NCBI RefSeq assembly: GCF_026230105.1
Contig: NC_079476.1
Location: forward strand, 13,220,709-13,284,708
From: Diorhabda sublineata
Taxonomy: Eukaryota > Arthropoda > Insecta > Coleoptera > Chrysomelidae
DNA length: 64,000 bases
Reading direction: 5' to 3'
Below are positions 36,966-49,066 of the stretch, one piece after another. The first letter of the stretch is position 1; each line of letters starts with the position of its first letter. Position numbers and translations under genes: made by a program. The notes below the pieces were generated by a model. It was not told where the DNA came from, made no database searches, and saw only the letters and a program-made list of their open reading frames with translations.

Positions 36966-38620
36966 TTATTCATCCTCTGTAATTAGCGTTCTTAAATTTG
37001 TTTTTATTTTTGACATGAGAGAAAATGTTGTTTCGCAACAGTAGGTACTTCCGAAGCAGGAAAGTAAATCCATTTTAGTATTAAAAAGGGATTTGATGAT
37101 CCTATCTTCCCATAAATCAATTAACTCCATTTGTAGTTCTGCAGGAGCCTCGGATATATCTATTAAATGTGGTTCAAATGCCAGTTTCATAGCAGCAGTG
37201 TGCTCGTCAAAATCAGAAAATCTATTAGTATACTCTTCTATTAAACAATCCAAGACACCTACATATTCATAGAATATTTTATTTTCACAGTTCTGCTCAT
37301 TTAACATTTTAGCTAGTTTCGAAAAGTGTTGTGCAGATATTTCCGATCGACAAAGCAATGTTTTGAAAAATGATAATTTTTTTCTAAACGCTTGGATCTT
37401 TTTCCACATTTCATAAATATACCTCGTTTCATCTTGGAGGCAAATATTTAAATTGTTTGGTTTTGTCATCATATCAGACAAAAATGCAAGGTTTCTGAGA
37501 AATACTTCATCTGATAGATCACATTGTTTTCCTTGTTCTTGATAAAAGTTTAAAATTTGTCGTCACAAAGACAAAACTTTTATCAAAACCTGACCTGTTG
37601 ATAGCCAGCGAACCTTGCAGTAGTATGGTAGGTCAACACTATACGTTTCCTCATCTAAAGAGAGCATCTGCCGAAATTCACGATGACGCATTGCATTTAC
37701 GCGAATATAGTTGACAATGGCAATGGTTCTATCCAGAGTGTCTTGCAAAATGGTAGATTTTGCGCAAAGATTTTGCTGATGCAAAATGCAGTGAAATGAT
37801 ATCAATTTTTTCAAGTTTAATTTTTCCTTATTCAACAAAGCAACGAATCATTCAGTTTTGCCTCTCATGGAAGGTGCGCCATTGGTGCAGACACTGACTA
37901 AATTACTGACATTCAATTGTAATTTATTACATACTTCTTTGAAGTTTTCGAAAATATCGGCTCCGCGAGTTCTTCCAGTTAGTGTACCCAACGCAAGAAG
38001 TTCTTCGTAACATTGAAAATCTTTAGTTATAGCACGAATAGAATATAAAACTTGTGCCGAATCTGTTTTATCAGTGCTTTCATCTAAAGCAATTGAAAAA
38101 TAAACATCTTCATTTTGTATAATTGTATGAAGTTGACTGTTACATTTTGCGCTAATTTGTGCTATCTATCTGTTACAGTTCTTCTTGAAAGAGGTAATTG
38201 TTTGTATTTGTCGATATTTCTTGGATCTAACATACTCACTGCTTCAACAATACATTCTTTAATTATTTCAATGTCACTAAATGGTTTGCCCCTTTTTCCA
38301 AGTATATGTGCTATTTTATACGTAACAGCAACTGCAGCGGAATTTTGATTTACAAAGGCACTAAAAGATGCCTGCTGATGATGCTTCTCATATTTCAACT
38401 TTTGAAATGCAACTTCTCGTGATTCACCTTCTAAAGCGAAATATTTATGTTCTTTATGAGTCAAGTAGTGTTTATTTGCATGCGCTTTTTTATTGCACAT
38501 TATATTGCACAACAAACACATCATTTAATCTTTCTCAGCAGTAAAGAAAAAATCTAACTCCCATTCTACATTAAATGTTCTGTTTTCATCACCTAATTTT
38601 CTTCCCTTACTATTTGACAT
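36966..38620 (-). pseudogene. hAT transposase pseudogene (GTF2IRD2-like)
   Basis: The original start is probably the ATG at 38620-38618. A BED-like zinc-binding N-terminus is visible (MMCLLCN with HYLTHKEHKY), followed by the central RNase H-like core pieces (YFSIALDESTDKTDSAQVL; VCTNGAPSMRGKTE). Further on are FHCILHQQNLCAK, VRWLSTGQVL and the C-terminal dimerisation part (CCETTFSLMSKIKTNLRTL). Lesions seen: a stop near 38525, a frameshift near 38165, and stops near 37850 and 37570. Motif order and spacing match GTF2IRD2/FAM200-like hAT transposases. It is decayed, and the hAT terminus beside it argues against domestication. Confidence 0.85.
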
Positions 38621-38760
38621 GATGGATAAAAAAACGAATATCAAATAATATCTTTAACAAAGTGTATACTTTCTAGAAATACAATAAAACCGTGTAACTG
38701 TTATAAGCACGCACTGTTAACTACAGTTTGCTGAAGATCGCAACAGGGAAGCGTTGAGAA

Positions 38761-38994
38761 ATGAGAGTCAGAGAAGCCAAAGCAAGATGTGACACTCAAA
38801 TGGGAGATCTGAAACCGAGTTTTGTTTACTTCTTAGACAAGGTAGTTGACGCTGCTAGCGCTAATTTAAATTTTTTTTGCAAAGACAAGACTAATGAATT
38901 GCTCAGTGTAATCGATGATGCAACCAATCAATATCGATGTAAACATATCGTCTGCAAGCATGTGGCTGCTCTGTATGACAAATTTGGTAAATAG
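38761..38994 (+). CDS. Unrecognised 77-residue ORF divergent from the hAT transposase
   Basis: The intact frame starts 140 bp from the broken transposase, on the opposite strand, and has an AATAAA at 39020-39025. The product is soluble and of ordinary composition, unlike the AT-driven chance frames nearby: KPSFVYFLDKVVDAASANL, FFCKDKTNELLSVIDDATNQ and YRCKHIVCKHVAALYDKF. The CKHIVCKH cluster loosely recalls zinc-binding CxH pairs but is not a complete SWIM or other known finger. It seems to lie inside the hAT element, whose end sequences start just after it. It may be a passenger ORF, a fragment of a captured host exon, or chance. No function is proposed. Confidence 0.35.
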   Translation: MRVREAKARCDTQMGDLKPSFVYFLDKVVDAASANLNFFCKDKTNELLSVIDDATNQYRCKHIVCKHVAALYDKFGK

Positions 38995-39060
38995 TATTTT
39001 GTAATTTTAATTTATTTTCAAATAAATATTACATAGAACATTATTCATTTCTTTATATAT

Positions 39061-39260
39061 ATGTAAATTACATAAACATTGTGGAATTTTCAGTGAAGTG
39101 AAAAATTATTTATTTGGATATAAAACCAACATTTCGGCAATACTCTGAGAAAACCATAATTGATTTCTGGAATTCTGAAATCTCGGAATAAATAATTTTT
39201 CACTTACCTGAAAATTCTACAATTTCTTAATTCCCAATATTCCTTCTAAATAAAAAAAGA
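39061..39260 (-). repeat. hAT end sequence shared with the window's right edge
   Basis: Read on the minus strand, GGAATATTGGGAATTAA, ATTGTAGAATT, TCAGGTAA, TGAAAAATTATTTATTC and GAGTATTGCCGAAATGTTGG occur in the same order at 63880-64000 on the plus strand. The stretch also contains an internal inverted repeat, with AAATAATTTTTCACTT near both ends. It is followed by an A-rich tract at 39250-39280 where the terminal repeat should be. Confidence 0.8.
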
Positions 39261-40685
39261 AAAAAAATAAGAAAAAAGAAAACACACACACAGATAAGCC
39301 GGCTTTTTTCGTTTAGTTCATTCTTATTGCAACTTGGGGGCGCTGAAAACTGTTTAAAAAATTAACATTGAGTGTCCAAGTCTGAAACGGATGGTCTGTG
39401 GGCCATGCGTACTAGGATCCGTTTCAGACTAGTATTCTGACGTCATGTTACAATATGACTGTCTTTGACGTAATACTAAAATATTTTTTGAATATATATC
39501 TTCAGTTTTTCGTTACATTTTGTCTTGTACACAAAAGTTTTAGGTAACCCTAGGATTAGTATAACTCCAGTAATTTTATAGATCCAACTTACAGTAATAT
39601 CATATTGTAATGCAGTTTTGGAAATGGATGTACGAGGATTCTCTACCACAGATCACATATTTTCAGATGGATCATAACAATGTTTTCTGTTGTAAACAAA
39701 TCGACATCGATTGGGGGTCTGAACCAAAACAACTAATTTGACATTCTTCATAAAATACTGGTAAATTTAAATGTTATTGTCGCGTAGTAGTAGTAGTCCA
39801 TAGTGCTACCTCAAAACTAATAAACTTTCAAATTTATATATATCATCACTAAAGATTAGAAAAAATATGGAAATTTATTAGTTGTAATCATATTATAATA
39901 GAAATAAGTTATTGTAAGAGGACTTATTGCCTTACTACGTGAAATGTAGATATATCGAGTTTTAATAGAAATAATCTAAATAAAACGTGTTATTATTCAA
40001 CTTCACAATAAATCCCTTAATATCAAGTAACAAAATACATAATCAAAGACTCAAAACACGAGCATCAAGTGGAACTGTATAAACACACACGCACACACCC
40101 AGAATGAATGTACGGATGGATGCAAAGAAGGACATTCCTCCACCCCCTGTCATTTTGACAGGTCCTCATCCTCGTTCACATCGCAGTTTCCCACGTAGAC
40201 TCCCTTTCTTTCCCCTGGGAGATTCTGTAGATAGGTCTTATCTTTTTATTAAGAGTTAGCCTGTTTGTTATACACTCTTGTCTTTTTGGTTGTCTGAACG
40301 ACTTAATGTGTGTATGTTTTCACTGCCTCACGTAAACCCTTTCGGCAAGAAAACTTATGCTGACAGATCCTTCCTTTATAAGGAATGAGCGCATTTTAAT
40401 CAAGATTCTCTCGTAATATACACAGTATATACCAGAAAAATACTATAAAATTATTTGCACCCCCAAAAAACTGAAGAAAATGAGAAAAACCGTGCTCTAG
40501 AAAAACGTATACTGGTGGCAGAAAAATGGCAACATTTTGAATAAATCAAAGCGTAAATAGCTTTATTCATAAAAATATATTTTTAAGGGCGGATCAGCTG
40601 CTCCAATGGTCGTACCTTCTGCGGATGCGCAGTGGAAAATTCTGATTCTAGCAGAAAATTAATTCAATTTTAAAATAGTTTGTAC
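39261..40685. other. Non-coding stretch, partly less AT-rich
   Basis: No gene was recognised. 40080-40390 has balanced composition (CACCCCCTGTCATTTTGACA and similar) but no long frame. It may be a regulatory or repeat segment that I cannot name. Confidence 0.3.
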
Positions 40686-40689
40686 TATT

Positions 40690-41480
40690 CGACAAGGAGA
40701 TTCTCTTATTGTTCAACATCGCTATAGACGAATTAATAAAAAGCACTCGTAACCTGGAGGGGTATGATATGGGGAACAAAGACGTCAAGATCCTATGCTA
40801 TGCCGATAATGCTGTTCTGATTGCAGAAATATGACTTACAGAGATTACTATTCAAATTCAACTCAACGGCAAAAATTTTGAAAATGAAGATATCTGCACC
40901 AAAAACGAAATGTATGACCACCTGAATAACACCTATCATACTCAAACTGGTTGTAGATGATGAAATTATACAAGAGATGAAATTTAAATATCTAAGAATG
41001 GAAATATCAGGATACGGGGATATCAAAGCGGAGGTAAGAAACCAAGCGGCAAAAGCAGCACGAACCTCAGCTTACCTGAACGATACAATCTTCCGAAACA
41101 AATATTTCGAAATCGACACCAAATCCCGAATCTGCAAGGCTGTCATCCGGCCTATTTTAACGTACACAGCGAAAACCAAACCATACAGATCGAACACAAA
41201 GAGAAAATTGGAATCCATGGAAATGAAAATAGTGCGCAGGATTGCTGGAAAAACACTTTTTGGTAGGTAGAGAAGCGAGGACATTAAAAGAACATGTAAG
41301 ATTGACAACGTAAACGAATGGATATTGGGAAGAGATAGTGGAACGAACACATAAGTCGAATGAATGAAGACAGAATGGTCAAAATAGCTAGAGACAAGTG
41401 GCCCATAGGGCGCCGAAGGATTTAAGACCCCGCAAGAGATAGAGCGACAACCTTTCTAATAATTAAACGGCAGGGGATAC
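40690..41480 (+). mobile_element. RTE-like LINE reverse-transcriptase fragment
   Basis: From the GDSLSLLLFNIAIDELIKS-type block, the plus frames continue through KILCYADNAVLIAE, a mutated YADD catalytic box reading YADN. Then come FKYLRMEISGYGDI, EVRNQAAKAARTSAYLND, VIRPILTYTAKTK and EMKIVRRIAGKTLFGR. This is the palm/thumb part of an RTE/BovB-type reverse transcriptase, common in insects. Multiple stops, one of them directly after LIAE, and the lost second Asp make it inactive. Confidence 0.85.
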
Positions 41481-42407
41481 AGGGAGAAACAAGCATTTTG
41501 CTTTATTAAGATTCGAAACAAGAGAATAATAATTGAGGAAATGAGGGAATTCGAGTATAGGAACAATTTTTATTTAAGTAAGCCATGAAAAATCAAATGA
41601 TTTGATTAGTTTTTTGAACAGGTTTGATAATTTATTTCTATCTTCTTCTTATAGTGCCGAGTCCGTTATCGGACGTTGGCGATCATGTTGGCTATGATAA
41701 TTTTGTTCACTGCAGCTCGGAAGAGTTAACTAGTTGTTTGACCGAATCACTGACGTATATTTTTCCTTTTGAAAAAATCTCGATCCTTTGAAATCTCGAA
41801 TAATAGAATTTCTAACTGGTCTAACTAACAAACTAATTCTAAGAATCCAATAATAGATATTTTGAAACTTTTCAGCTTCGAAAGAAGTTTAAAAGCTCGA
41901 AAAAGAACTGAACCAAAGCAGATGTATTAACTTCCACTTGCACAGATTTCTCTTGTCAATAGGGGGAATATTTGAATTGGAAGGAAAATACAACGTCTAA
42001 TTCCAAAAGATTCCTTGCGATTGAAAAAGTTCAAGTGCGGTTTCGATTGCAATAATTTGTAACCGTATAAAAAGTTTTTTTGAATTTCTTACAATTGCAC
42101 TAGCATTTGCAAAATTCTCATGTAATGTACGCAACCGAATAATATTATGTGGTGAATATCCTTGCATTGCTCTACTTCACAACTACCAAACTAAATTGTT
42201 TCCGAATAGTTTGATGTGAAAGGGAGAAACACTAAAATTACCTGTCAGCATTAATTACATTTTTTAACTGAGGTTACGTAAAATTGAGTGATATAGAAAT
42301 TAAATATATCAGATTTCAAAGTTTTACGTGCTCTGAAATATGCGGCGGTTAAAAAACTAAATATTTGTCTAGGTCATTTTAAAATTAATCCTTTAAAACA
42401 TATTTTT
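41481..42407. other. Non-coding stretch
   Basis: No gene or definable repeat was seen. Confidence 0.35.
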
Positions 42408-42890
42408 TTAGAACTCGATGTAGACATCCGCATCTTTTCCATTTTTCAAACATTTGATCGCTTCAATAACTTCATACTTCGTTAATTTTTCTTCATTTCC
42501 ATCGTGGTCCTCTTTTTCATTTATTTTATCAATTTCCTCAATGTTATCTTCTGTTCCCATCAGTAGTTGCTTGAAATACGACTTTTCCCTTTTTATTATT
42601 ATTGCCTCCTCTGTTAAAATTATACCAATTTCATCTTTTATGTGTGTTTCGTCCCGTTTCTTATCATTTTCTAAAGATCTACATGTTTTTTGAACCAATT
42701 TCTGATTTCCTTTGCTGTCTCTTTCCAGTTTTTTCACAGAAATCTGCCAAACTCGATTTCTTTGCTTCAAATATTCGACTTTTTAATTTTGTTAGATCTA
42801 TTTTGCATAGTTTTCTGTTGTTCTGCCCGATTCGTTACAGGGCTAAAAATATTTTGGCAGAATGTTTCAAATTGAAAGAATTTGAAGAAA
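42408..42890 (-). mobile_element. LINE pre-RT linker fragment
   Basis: The minus frame includes EKSYFKQLLMGTEDNIEEID and KYEVIEAIKCLKNGKDAD. It matches the linker just before the reverse transcriptase in RTE-like elements (YFxxLLN...EVxxALKKMKNGKAPG). It is on the opposite strand to the fragment at 40690, so the two are separate insertions or parts of a rearranged one. Confidence 0.7.
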
Positions 42891-43426
42891 ATGTTTATCC
42901 AATAATAAATTAGAAACGGTAGAGGTCTTCCATTACGTTACCCAATCTACGATTTATCGAGCACATTTTTTCTATATACTATCTTATTCTATCCATAGAA
43001 ATCAAACATAACAAAATAAGATCGATTGCTCTCTTCACAAGACCAACTACAAGACATATGTAATGGTTTCTTTAAATTCACAGTAGTAATCGTGAAAAGA
43101 GACAACGGTATAATTGACGTAACGTGAGTAACTGACCTACTAAAAGTTGAATTTGGCGAGAGCTTTGTTTACTGTGTTGTTTGTCTTTTTATTCAATTCT
43201 ACATCGATAAATAGAAATATGATACATCATCGACTTGTAAACGCTTTTGCTACTAAATGTTCATGTTACTACTTTGCGTCAAACAAGTGCCTGTATTAAA
43301 CTTATAACAGTATATTAGCAAATAGTTATTTTCAAAAAATGGCTAGAAAACATCTTAATTCACAAGCATAGGTATATACCGTTAAAAAAAAGAAGAAAAA
43401 TAATCCAACTCTCTCAATACCACTCA
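42891..43426. other. Non-coding stretch
   Basis: AT-rich, with no gene recognised. Confidence 0.3.
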
Positions 43427-43702
43427 GTGGACATCTCGATTAAAACAAAACAGAGGATGTACCTGAGGAAAAAAGTACATATTTTAATACAGATGAGCAG
43501 GTATTGCAATTTTCAAACTGTTTCTAATAATAAAAACAGAGATTCTTATATAGAACGTCTAAGTTCATCATGTATAAAGCAAAGACTTTTGGAATACAAT
43601 ACTTTGAAGCTGTCACAAGCTATTGATTCAGCTAGGTCGCTAGAAATGGCGCAACAACATGCGGAAGCATATCATAACTCACCTAGTTTTCAAATCTACT
43701 AG
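43427..43702 (+). mobile_element. Gag-like fragment of an LTR retroelement
   Basis: The frame from 43427 ends with NRDSYIERLSSSCIKQRLLE, a TLKLSQAIDSARSLEMAQ segment and HAEAY. This pattern (D-x-x-I/V...I-x-x-RLLE...L-x-x-A-x-x-x-A-x-x-x-E-x-A) is typical of the gag capsid C-terminal part of insect Gypsy-type elements. No zinc knuckle, protease or polymerase follows within several kb. It is a solitary remnant. Confidence 0.55.
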
Positions 43703-44231
43703 AGTGAATCTAATATAAATTAGTTTATAAAGTGTAATTTTATTTTAGTTAAGTGGACACCCAGTTAATAAAGAAAATATTACGTCACTTTTGTCAACTA
43801 AGTAAAATGTATCTACTCATATAAAATCCAAGACATCCTGCAAAAAATCAGCTCTAAAATAATATCCAGAATGGCTAATATTAATTTTGGATTTTGTAAC
43901 TTATTCGCCCATTATACTGATGTTTTCTTCAAAAGAGTTGCTTAATATGTTGATGTTAATCATATAAATAAAATACAAACAATTGAAAAAGCTAATTTTT
44001 TCAATTACCGTAACTCTTTTTAACTGTTAGAAAAATCATTTAGACTATTGAAAGAGGCGCACTAAATCTATCTCATTAATCAGAAAATGTTGTATTGTAC
44101 AATACAACACGTGTAATACAGCGAAAAATATTTTGTAAAACGTACGCTTTTTAAACTTCTAAATAAGCATAAAAAGCCGCTAACCGAAGAGAAACTGTTG
44201 TGAAACCCTAGCGGAATCGTATGGTAGTACA
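43703..44231. other. Non-coding stretch
   Basis: AT-rich, with no gene recognised. The palindromic word GTTGTATTGTACAATACAAC lies around 44090-44110. Confidence 0.3.
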
Positions 44232-45407
44232 TCAGAGGATATATTGAAAAATTCTTTACCTACTATAGAACCAAACAAAATTTCAATGTCAAGATATTTT
44301 ATTATTCAACATATTCTCCTCTTAATTGGATACATTTATTACTGCGAACCTGCAACGTCTCTAGACCTTTAAAAAAAATGTTTCTTCTTGCTCTGCCTTT
44401 TTTTCAGTTAAGGAAAGAGATGATAGTCGGACAGAGCCAAATCTCGTGAATAAGGGAGGTGTTCTAGTAATTCAAACCTTAAATCACGAATTTTTTGCAT
44501 GGCAATATGAGATTTGTGTACAGGGACGTTGTCCTACAAAAACAAAACACCTTTGCATAGCTTTCCGCGTCTTTTCTCTTTAATTTTTTCCTGTAGAGTT
44601 GTCAGTAATGTCGAAGAGTAATCTCTAATCATTGTTGTATCCTTATTCAAAATATCAATCATGATTACTCCATGGCAATCTCAAAAAACTGAAGCAAGAA
44701 CTTTTCCAGCAGATTTTTGGACACGAAACTTCTTAGGTCTTGGAGAACCAGAGTCTCGCCATTCCATCGATTATTGCATCGTTTCTGGATCGTAGAAATG
44801 TACTTAAGTCTCATCCATAGTAACAATTTGGTTTAAGAAGTCTACATCGTTTTCAAAGCGAACGCGATGCTTCTACGCGATCCATTTTGCAGCAATTTTT
44901 CTCATGTCTAAATTGACGTAAATTATATGATGGAAGACTTCGTATGAAATATTCAGTGCTTCAGATATCCGTTTTAACTCAATTCGACGGTCTGATAAAA
45001 TCATGTCATGAATTGCATAGATATTTTCGGGGGATGACACAGAAACTGACCTTCCCGATCGGTCATCATCTTCAATGGAAAATTTACCTCTTTTGAAGCT
45101 TGCAGTCCAATTTTTCACGGTCACATACGAAGGGCATTGATCACCAAGGGTATTAAGTATATCTTCGTAAATCTGCTTACCGCTTAACTTTTTTAAATAC
45201 AGGTACTTGATGAGGGTTCGATACTCCAATTTTTCGATTTTCACAATCTCGGTGGACATTTTTTTCTTTTAATTTATTGCGTAAGTCTGGTTTACTTTTT
45301 TGACGTCAAACTTTACACTGACACTTCTAATAAGTTATTGTTCGTTGCTATGTTTTGTTTATGCATGGAACTGGTCTAGGCTAACTAGATATCAATACAT
45401 CCTCGTA
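44232..45407 (-). mobile_element. Near full-length mariner relic
   Basis: Terminal repeats read inward as (TA)CGAGGATGTATTGATATC from 45407 and TCAGAGGATATATTGAAAAA from 44232. The 1.18-kb length is that of a complete mariner. The minus-strand transposase starts at 45259. Residues 1-128 are open and include the paired helix-turn-helix region (LYLKKLSGKQIYEDI, SYVTVKNWTASFKRGKFS, DDRSGRSVSVSSPENI). Beyond a stop at 44873 the catalytic part continues in broken frames (VTMDET, DPET, SMEWRDSGSPRPKK, GVLFL..DNVPVHKSH). It is the same subfamily as the piece at 1790-2609. It is inactive. Confidence 0.88.
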
Positions 45408-46166
45408 CGCTACAAACTCAACACGCTATGAAGCGGACCCCTGTCTCGTTATTCTTTAAAAAGCATCTAGACCAAATACTACTACATTTATCAATTTATA
45501 ATGCAACACTTTTTGAGTTTAATGAAAAGAATTTCGTTTAAATAAACTAAACAAAAAGTAATCTAGTTCTTTTTAAAGAATAAATAAACTCATAAACAAA
45601 CTCAATAATTTTTCTCCTGAAAAGCTAAAACTTAACGTCTGCTCACAGAGCACAGTAAATTCAACATATTCCTAGTGTGGCTCTGTATCCATATCTGATC
45701 ACGTTTTTCACGTTTAAATTCCACTAACTTTAGCACAAATTAAAAGGACTCCGCTCTAAAATGTGTGGAATTTGTAAGACGATATCAACCACATCCTTGT
45801 ATGTACCACCAAGGTACCACTAGATTTTTATAACAGCTGCTCAACGGTTTAGTTCCTTGAATAATATGACAAATGCTCTAAGATCTTCTATCAATGCATC
45901 AAAAGGTCTAAGAAATAAGAAATTGAAGATCTTTTATTTATAGTTACTAGTAACTGGTTACGTATTAGATAGAGTCATTTAAGTTGAACCTCTATACTTT
46001 TCCGCTCTCTATGGTTTTAACGGCTTTTTGAGTAGAATCTTCTTTTGATAGGCTAAAAAATTAGTCTATGCGTATAGGAGTTGTACGCACAGAATAATGA
46101 CAGTTCTATAACCTTCGTGTTTTTAAATGAAATAGGAAGGTTAATTTATTAAAGTTATAAACTACA
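45408..46166. other. Spacer upstream of the Nuf2-like gene
   Basis: No coding sequence was recognised. It includes the promoter of the downstream gene, but no clear TATA box stands out, as expected for a housekeeping promoter. Confidence 0.35.
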
Positions 46167-47919
46167 ATGCCTGACGAAAATTTAATTGAACAAATTAAAG
46201 AGCGTTGGCCTGATCTTAGCTTCACACAAGAAAATCTTCAACGTCCAACTCCAGACAAAGTATTTCAATTTTATACCAGTTTTTTGATGGACTGCGAAGA
46301 AAAAGTAAGTCAATTATTCAATAGTAATATACTATGAACACATCTTTTTATTCATAAAACACTTATATGTATATCTGAAATTATCCTATATAGATGAGGA
46401 TATATATCAAATATATTATTTGGTATCTTGGTACTATGTCTAATATCATATATTCTCTTCAAATTCTGATGAGTTTAGGACAAGTAATTGAGTCTATTAT
46501 GCATGATAAACGATAAATTACTAGGCAGACTATGGTCTAATTCTATCCATAACATGAGCAACAGCTAAATTATTCTAACAGCAATGTTAGACCAATTTTC
46601 TGAAAAAATCTATTTTATCCAAAGATGCAATTGGCCTATAAATATTTTCTTCACTGAGAAGGCTCCTTCCTCATCTTATTCCAATCTTCATTCTCAGAAA
46701 AAGTTAGCATCTTCCTTTTCACTTTTAAAATTAACTTTTTGTTTGTTATTTATTCTCGAATATTTTTTCCTTTTAGATTTTAGATACAATAGGATTTTAC
46801 GGAGAGGCCAAAACAGATCTAAGTCCAGAAGAATTGGTGTTGTTTAAAATGCAAAAATTTAACGTATTATTCAAACGTGCAGATATTCAATTTCTCCTAG
46901 GAGATATTTGTCAACCCACATACATTAGAACAAAAAGTTTTTTTTGTATCTGCAATCATTTCTTAACATACTTTGAAAATATATTCCATGATTTTGAAAA
47001 AATTAGTGGAGATATAACAAAAATGCGTGAAGACAATGATAAATTAAATGAGCAGAAAATTGAAATCAGCAATGATATCACAAAATATGTAGAGAAAAAA
47101 ATCAGACTGTTGGAAGATAAGGAAAGATTACAAAAAAATATTGAAGCAACGGAGAATTTACATGCAGAATATTGTGCACAAAGAGCTGAAAAAGAACTAG
47201 TAATAAAAGAGAAAGAAAAAGAATTGGAATTGTTAAAAATATCTGTAGATAAGACAACTTCCCAAATAAATGTTTTATCAGCCAGAGAAAAACAATGCTT
47301 AGAAGAAATGATAACGGAAGAAGAATACTCAAATTTGAAAAAGCTTGAAGAACAATTGAAATCTGAAAATGAGACATTAAGAAATGATGTTATACACATG
47401 GAGGATGTACTTACGTACGAATCAAAAATCTTAGATCACTTTAGTCGCTGTTTGAAAGCTATACCTGATAATTTCAATTCTGATATGGTAAATCAACATA
47501 TTTCAATGGATATACAATTGAAAGACCTGAAAACCCAAAAAGAAAAATTAGATGCTGAACTGCGCCTTCTTAAATCTACTCAAAACAATGAAAGAAAAAA
47601 ACTGATTGATATTGAGGGCTGTTATTTAGCTGCATATTCAGAGCTGAATAAAATAATTGAAGACATTCAGCAAGAATTTGAGGAATTGACATTTACATTA
47701 CAAAAACAAAAAGAAGAAATATCTAACAGTAAAAGAGAAGTATTATCTAGTAATTTACAATTCAAACATGACATCGCCCAATATGAAAATGATATAAGGA
47801 AATTGAAAGAGCATTTTCAAAATGAATATGTCAAGATAAAAGATGCAGAAAATCTAAGATTTAAAACTATTAAAAATCATTTACTTGATTTGAAAAAACC
47901 ATGTACCTATGAAAGTTGA
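46167..47919 (+). CDS. Nuf2: Kinetochore protein Nuf2-like
   Basis: Exon 1 is 46167-46304 (46 codons, donor GTAAGT). Exon 2 is 46777-47919 (acceptor CCTTTTAG). The intron is 472 bp, phase 0. The product is 426 aa, near the 430-460 usual for Nuf2. Residues 1 to about 120 fit the Nuf2 calponin-homology-like head: WPDLSFTQENLQRPTPDKV near the N-terminus, then LFKMQKFNVLFKRADIQFLL and IRTKSFFCICNHFLTYFENI. The latter two correspond to the family's conserved block around DFxLKDLxxPxxxRT and the LSxxxNFxxF helix. Residues about 130-420 are Lys/Glu-rich coiled coil. Nuf2 pairs with Ndc80 in the outer-kinetochore complex that binds microtubules. The N-terminal match and length support the call; another coiled-coil protein is less likely. 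It stands alone, flanked by transposon debris. Confidence 0.82.
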
Positions 47920-47935
47920 ACTGTATAAATTTAGT

Positions 47936-47941
47936 AATAAA
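47936..47941 (+). terminator. Poly(A) signal of the Nuf2-like gene
   Basis: AATAAA lies 16 nt after the TGA stop, giving a very short 3' UTR. Confidence 0.65.
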
Positions 47942-49056
47942 TTATGTTACTTATAGTATTGATAATATGTATGAGTGCATTGACACCTTTTGTTAATGTT
48001 GAACACACTGTTAACACTACCACTACACTAATAAAGGTAATCAGTTTACCTTCATTGTCTGAAGATGATGATTTAGTTATCGAAACGCCAGTTAGACAGT
48101 TAATTGTGAGTGTAGGTGTAGTGGTACTGTAAACAGTGAGTTCAGTATGAATATTGCCAATGCCAATTCGGTTACCTTTTGTTAGTGGGAAACAATTAAT
48201 ATATGTCGAAATTAAGACGGGAAATTGATCTAAAAGTTGCATTGAAGTTAATAAAAGATTGAACAATATCATATGTCCAATGTTATAATTTTAACATTCA
48301 ACTTGGAAACAAATAAATTGAATGTAGAAACTAATATAAACTTTTTCTTATCAAATGGCACTTGAATCAATTGATGCTCTTCTTAATACATCAACCTCTT
48401 ATCTCAGTGGTTTTCAATACATAATATATAAATAAATTAATGCTTCATTATTTTTAAATTTCAAATATCAACAATAAAATTTGTGAAATGGATTTTACAT
48501 AAATTAGTATATATTTAAAAAAAAATTCGTATCTTGTCTTATTTATACTAAAACATGTACCAACAATTTACTATTTAAGGTCTTTTAAATTTACAGGTTG
48601 TCTTTTATAAATCACCATTTTTCAACCTTAAGGCTCACCATTAAGCGGACTGTATAATTGTTTTTAAATTCTGAGCCCACTTAAAAGGAAAAATATATTA
48701 AGAGTATACTCACATAATATTCATTAAATGTGTATTTTGTTCATAATATAAAATTGTATTGATACTTAAGGTAAAGAACTTATTCTGTACACAAATACAT
48801 AGTTCACGATTTAATTGAAAGTATTGCATAATTATAAAATGATCAATCTTCCATTTCTTACTTTATACCCAAACATATTTCATAAAGTTTTTTATCTTGT
48901 AAATTTGATCACAAAAAATCAGTATATTTGTCATTTTATATTGGATTTTCCTATTGAAATACCTGAAGATTTTTACTATTTATCATTTGATGTGGACTTG
49001 GTCCATATTTTTTCAACTCATTTTAATGTCCGGAACTATGAAAATTCTTTAAAATG
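47942..49056. other. Non-coding stretch downstream of the Nuf2-like gene
   Basis: AT-rich with no supported gene. Short frames at 47944-48132 (plus) and 47931-48272 (minus) overlap each other, have no motif and are rejected. Confidence 0.35.
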
Positions 49057-49066
49057 ATTAGAGTTA

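Larger units (their letters stand above)
36648..39260 (-). mobile_element. hAT element relic, GTF2IRD2-like, right end lost
   Basis: The left terminus CAGAGGTGTGGAACCTTTTT begins at 36648. The terminus at the window's right edge (63806, CATAGGTGGGGAACCT) is similar, and its internal sequence reappears in reverse orientation at 39061-39260. So this copy probably runs to about 39260 and has lost its last 60-70 bp, including the right terminal repeat. The flanking 8-mer GTATACAT (36640-36647) has no partner that I could find. It contains a broken transposase and a divergent small ORF. Confidence 0.7.

Noticed and set aside
38881..38994. SWIM zinc finger in the 77-aa ORF
   Set aside because: Only the CxH-like second half (CKHIVCKH) is present. 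The leading CxC pair of a SWIM finger is missing, so the domain is not claimed.
47102..47399. Minus-strand Phe/Leu/Ser-rich frames opposite the Nuf2-like coiled coil
   Set aside because: They are antisense of Lys/Glu-rich coiled-coil codons and have no independent support.
47931..48272. Small frames on both strands just after the Nuf2-like gene, one beginning with a signal-like MLLIVLIICM
   Set aside because: They overlap each other on opposite strands, start at or next to the Nuf2 poly(A) signal, and show no domain or promoter.
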